Assembly (NCBI RefSeq): GCF_013394855.1
Contig: NZ_JABMLK010000002.1
Location: forward strand, 1,626,360-1,690,359
Reading direction: 5' to 3'
Length of the DNA stretch: 64,000 nt
Source of the DNA: Limnobaculum xujianqingii
Lineage (GTDB): Bacteria > Pseudomonadota > Gammaproteobacteria > Enterobacterales > Enterobacteriaceae
The notes under the pieces were generated by a model, which did not search any database, was not told the origin of the DNA, and saw only the letters and a list, made by a program, of their open reading frames with translations. Shown here in pieces: positions 61,994 to 64,000 of this stretch (positions are counted from its first letter, which is position 1; every line of letters starts with the position of its first letter). The position numbers were made by a program, and so were the translations under genes.

Positions 61994-62230
61994 ATGAAAA
62001 CTATTACTTACACATGCGATTACTGTAATAAATCGACTCGTGATCGTATGGACAAGATTTTTATAAATGCAAATGATACCCCCGGTGGTGAAATTGCATT
62101 TATACGTATCGGCGAATTATGTGAAACATGTCACTCTGAATTGAAAAATGAAATTTTAGTGAAGTTTAAAGATTTGGAGCTTAAGTATCAGGCTGTTTTA
62201 ATCGAACCGGAGATCTCAAACCATGGCTAA
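61994..62230 (+). CDS. small zinc-ribbon-like phage protein
   Basis: 78 aa. ITYTCDYCNKSTRDRMDK (CxxC) and LCETCHSEL (CxxC) are spaced as in a zinc ribbon. AGGGG precedes the ATG. Overlaps the methylase gene by 8 bases. Confidence 0.7.
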   Translation: MKTITYTCDYCNKSTRDRMDKIFINANDTPGGEIAFIRIGELCETCHSELKNEILVKFKDLELKYQAVLIEPEISNHG

Positions 62231-63104
62231 TCGTTCATTTATAAAATGGGCTGGTGGTAAAGGTGCCATTGTTGAAGAAATTAAAAAATACTTGTCAGGT
62301 GGCAAGCGTTTAATTGAGCCATTTGTTGGCGCTGGAAATGTTTTTATTAATACTGATTATCGTGAGTATTTTTTAAATGATATTAATAGCGATTTGATTA
62401 ATGTTTATGACAACCTATGTTCTAGGCCTGATTATTTTATTGTTGATCTTGCCGCCGACTTTATCGCGGGAAATAGCGAAAATGTATACCGTCAGGCCCG
62501 TGATCATTTTAATTCTTTAGCCACTGCATTTATGGACCCCGCTAAATTAAGTTATGAGTTATGGCAAAAGGCATTGTTGTTTGTCTACTTAAATCGCCAT
62601 GGTTACGGCGGAATATGCCGTTATAACTCATCCGGTAAATTTAATGTCCCTTATGGAAAAAATAAAACAGTCTATTTCCCTGAGTCTGAATTGCGCATGT
62701 TTGCGGACAAGCTCCAGCGCAATGTCATTGTTAGTAACTATGATTTTGAGGAAGTGATTAACGAAGCTGGGCCCGGCGATGATATTTATTGCGATCCGCC
62801 GTACCTACCAAAATCCAAGACCGCCAATTTTGTTGGCTACCATTCTTCACCATTTGGCATTGAACAGCACAAGCGTTTAAACGCTGCTCTTGTTCGGGCC
62901 GTGAGCCGTGGCGCTAAGGTTGTTTTATCTAATAGTGACACGCCAGAAACTCGCGAGATTTATAAATATTTTGATTTCCATACCGTCAATGCGCCGCGCT
63001 CCATTACTCAGAAGGGCGGGGATGGTAAGCGGGTTAATGAGGTTATAGCGGTCTTGGATGCCGAGATATTGGCTCAGTTTACAAATGAGGTTGGCCATGA
63101 TTGA
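62223..63104 (+). CDS. dam: phage Dam-type DNA adenine N6-methyltransferase
   Basis: 293 aa. FIKWAGGKGAIVEEI (motif X), LIEPFVGAGNVFIN (motif I, SAM binding) and IYCDPPYLPK (DPPY catalytic motif IV), arranged as in D12-class Dam enzymes. Probably methylates GATC or a related site and protects phage DNA from host or rival nucleases. Overlaps the next ORF by 8 bases. Confidence 0.92.
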   Translation: MANRSFIKWAGGKGAIVEEIKKYLSGGKRLIEPFVGAGNVFINTDYREYFLNDINSDLINVYDNLCSRPDYFIVDLAADFIAGNSENVYRQARDHFNSLATAFMDPAKLSYELWQKALLFVYLNRHGYGGICRYNSSGKFNVPYGKNKTVYFPESELRMFADKLQRNVIVSNYDFEEVINEAGPGDDIYCDPPYLPKSKTANFVGYHSSPFGIEQHKRLNAALVRAVSRGAKVVLSNSDTPETREIYKYFDFHTVNAPRSITQKGGDGKRVNEVIAVLDAEILAQFTNEVGHD

Positions 63105-64000
63105 TTCATTTTGTTATGGCCAATCGGTAGTTAATGTAATCAACACTTCTGGTGGGAAAGATTCATTAGCGCAATGGCTCCTCGCCATCGACGCAGGAAC
63201 AAATAATCTAGTTGTTTTTGCTGACACTGGGCATGAACACCCACAAACATACGAGTACATTAATTATCCTGAGCAACAACTTGGCCCAGTACGCCGTGTA
63301 AAAGCTGACTTTTCAGCACGAATAGAAGGAAAGCGGCAGTTTATTGCTACTCATTGGCCCCGCACATTAATTTCTGAGTGCGGCATGACTGAGCAACAAG
63401 CGGAAGAACGGATAAAGGAGGCTCTATCTATACTGAAACCCATAGGGATCCCATTCTTAGACTTGTGCATGCTAAAAGGTCGTTTTCCTTCAACAAAAGC
63501 ACGTTTCTGTACCTTTGACCTAAAGCACATACCTATTAGAGATCAAGTCATACTACCCCTATTACGTGAATATGATGAGGTCATTAGTTGGCAAGGTGTT
63601 AGGGCGCAAGAGTCTCCGCAACGCGCATTATTAGCCAGTAAAGAAATTGATGTTGATAATACGCCCGGCTTATCTATTTATCGTCCGATTCTTAAATGGA
63701 CTCATGATGAGGTTTTTGCTTTTGCTAAGAGTAAAGGGATTAAACCTAATCCGTTATATCAGCAAGGTTGTAGTAGGGTGGGGTGTATGCCATGTATCCA
63801 TGCCCGCAAAAGTGAGTTAGCAGAAATATTTTCGCGCTTTCCAGAGGAAATAAAACGCGTTGCAGCATGGGAACGTCTTGTTGCTGCCTGTTCACGTTAC
63901 GGTAATTCTACTTTCTTTCCATCATTTCAGGATCCAAGGAAGGTCGAGCGCCGCATCAAATTTGTGACTATCGAAAGCCATGGAGTTGAAACTTACCGGG
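63097..64000 (+). CDS. PAPS-reductase/DndC-like PP-loop protein (cut by window end)
   Basis: At least 301 residues from ATG 63097 inside the dam stop region; the frame is still open at 64000. Reads MIDSFCYGQSVVNVINTSGG KDSLAQWLLAIDAGTNNLVVFADTGHEHP.. with the PP-loop SGGKDS, DTGHEHPQTYEY, WQGVRAQESPQRALL and a cysteine group CSRVGCMPCIHARK. Adenosine-5'-phosphosulfate reductase family (PF01507). In phages and islands such proteins accompany DNA-modification genes; a role in DNA phosphorothioation-like or base modification is inference. Confidence 0.85.
   Translation, partial: MIDSFCYGQSVVNVINTSGGKDSLAQWLLAIDAGTNNLVVFADTGHEHPQTYEYINYPEQQLGPVRRVKADFSARIEGKRQFIATHWPRTLISECGMTEQQAEERIKEALSILKPIGIPFLDLCMLKGRFPSTKARFCTFDLKHIPIRDQVILPLLREYDEVISWQGVRAQESPQRALLASKEIDVDNTPGLSIYRPILKWTHDEVFAFAKSKGIKPNPLYQQGCSRVGCMPCIHARKSELAEIFSRFPEEIKRVAAWERLVAACSRYGNSTFFPSFQDPRKVERRIKFVTIESHGVETYR

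Larger units (their letters stand above)
57011..64000. mobile_element. P2/186-like prophage, left end
   Basis: tRNA attachment fragment, P2-type integrase, unknown two-gene cassette, 186-type CI, Cox, CII, Fil-like, DUF2732, Dam methylase and PAPS-reductase-like gene follow in the order of the early region of P2/186 phages. Replication, capsid and tail genes are not reached. Whether the phage is intact cannot be judged. Confidence 0.9.

Overview
The window reads as the chromosome of a gammaproteobacterium of the order Enterobacterales. The RNase P RNA, the dolP-diaA-yraN-lpoA/rsmI cluster, the yqjA-D-E-K-F-G genes with yhaJ, torYZ, dmsABC and the complete yhf operon all match enterobacterial families closely, but their order is not that of Escherichia coli. 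I infer a non-Escherichia lineage (for example a Budviciaceae-like genus) and cannot name it from the sequence alone.

Layout. 1-3.6 kb: chitin degradation (3' end of a chitin-binding protein, a ChiA-type GH18 chitinase, a small lytic transglycosylase). 3.6-9.3 kb: IprA-like regulator, cell-envelope and ribosome housekeeping genes, and rnpB with its terminator. 9.3-12.4 kb: little-known genes (a membrane-anchored PstS-like protein, two coupled small ORFs, a cysteine-rich YidD-like protein). 12.5-18.3 kb: torZ-torY respiration of N/S-oxides, then an overlapping operon of a Tat-exported transglutaminase-like protein with MerT-like and MerP-like proteins. 18.5-24.8 kb: DUF4136 lipoprotein, an ABC-2 exporter lacking a local ATPase, YhaJ and a DMT transporter. 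24.9-32.6 kb: pirin (frameshifted), yqjG, yqjF, yqjKED, yqjA, crcB with a candidate fluoride riboswitch, and a transketolase gene broken by a one-base frameshift. 33-40.4 kb: EamA transporter, a Fur-box-preceded siderophore-interacting protein, the DUF2339/DUF3999 pair and two small genes. 40.8-46.6 kb: dmsABC, a dmsD-like chaperone gene with an in-frame stop, a NapF-like ferredoxin and a DUF3592 protein. 46.9-54.4 kb: the eight-gene yhfZYXWVUTS operon. 54.4-57 kb: AT-rich stretch of small orphan genes.

57.0 kb to the right edge is the left end of a P2/186-type prophage. It is integrated in a tRNA-Ile(CAU) gene, of which a 45-nt 3' fragment remains at 57011-57055. The phage part contains integrase, a two-gene unknown cassette, a 186-type CI repressor, Cox/Apl, CII, a Fil-like gene, small early genes, a Dam-type methylase and a PAPS-reductase-like protein cut by the window end. 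The intact tRNA should lie beyond the right edge.

Three otherwise conserved genes are disrupted by single-base changes: pirin (7-G run), tkt (missing base) and dmsD (stop codon at a position where E. coli DmsD has Trp). Either this strain carries real lesions or the assembly has errors, and reads would decide. The candidates I consider most worth checking are the overlapping two-gene cassette between the prophage integrase and repressor, the fluoride riboswitch, the transglutaminase-MerT-MerP operon, and the yhf operon with its strong dyad operators and internal hairpin.
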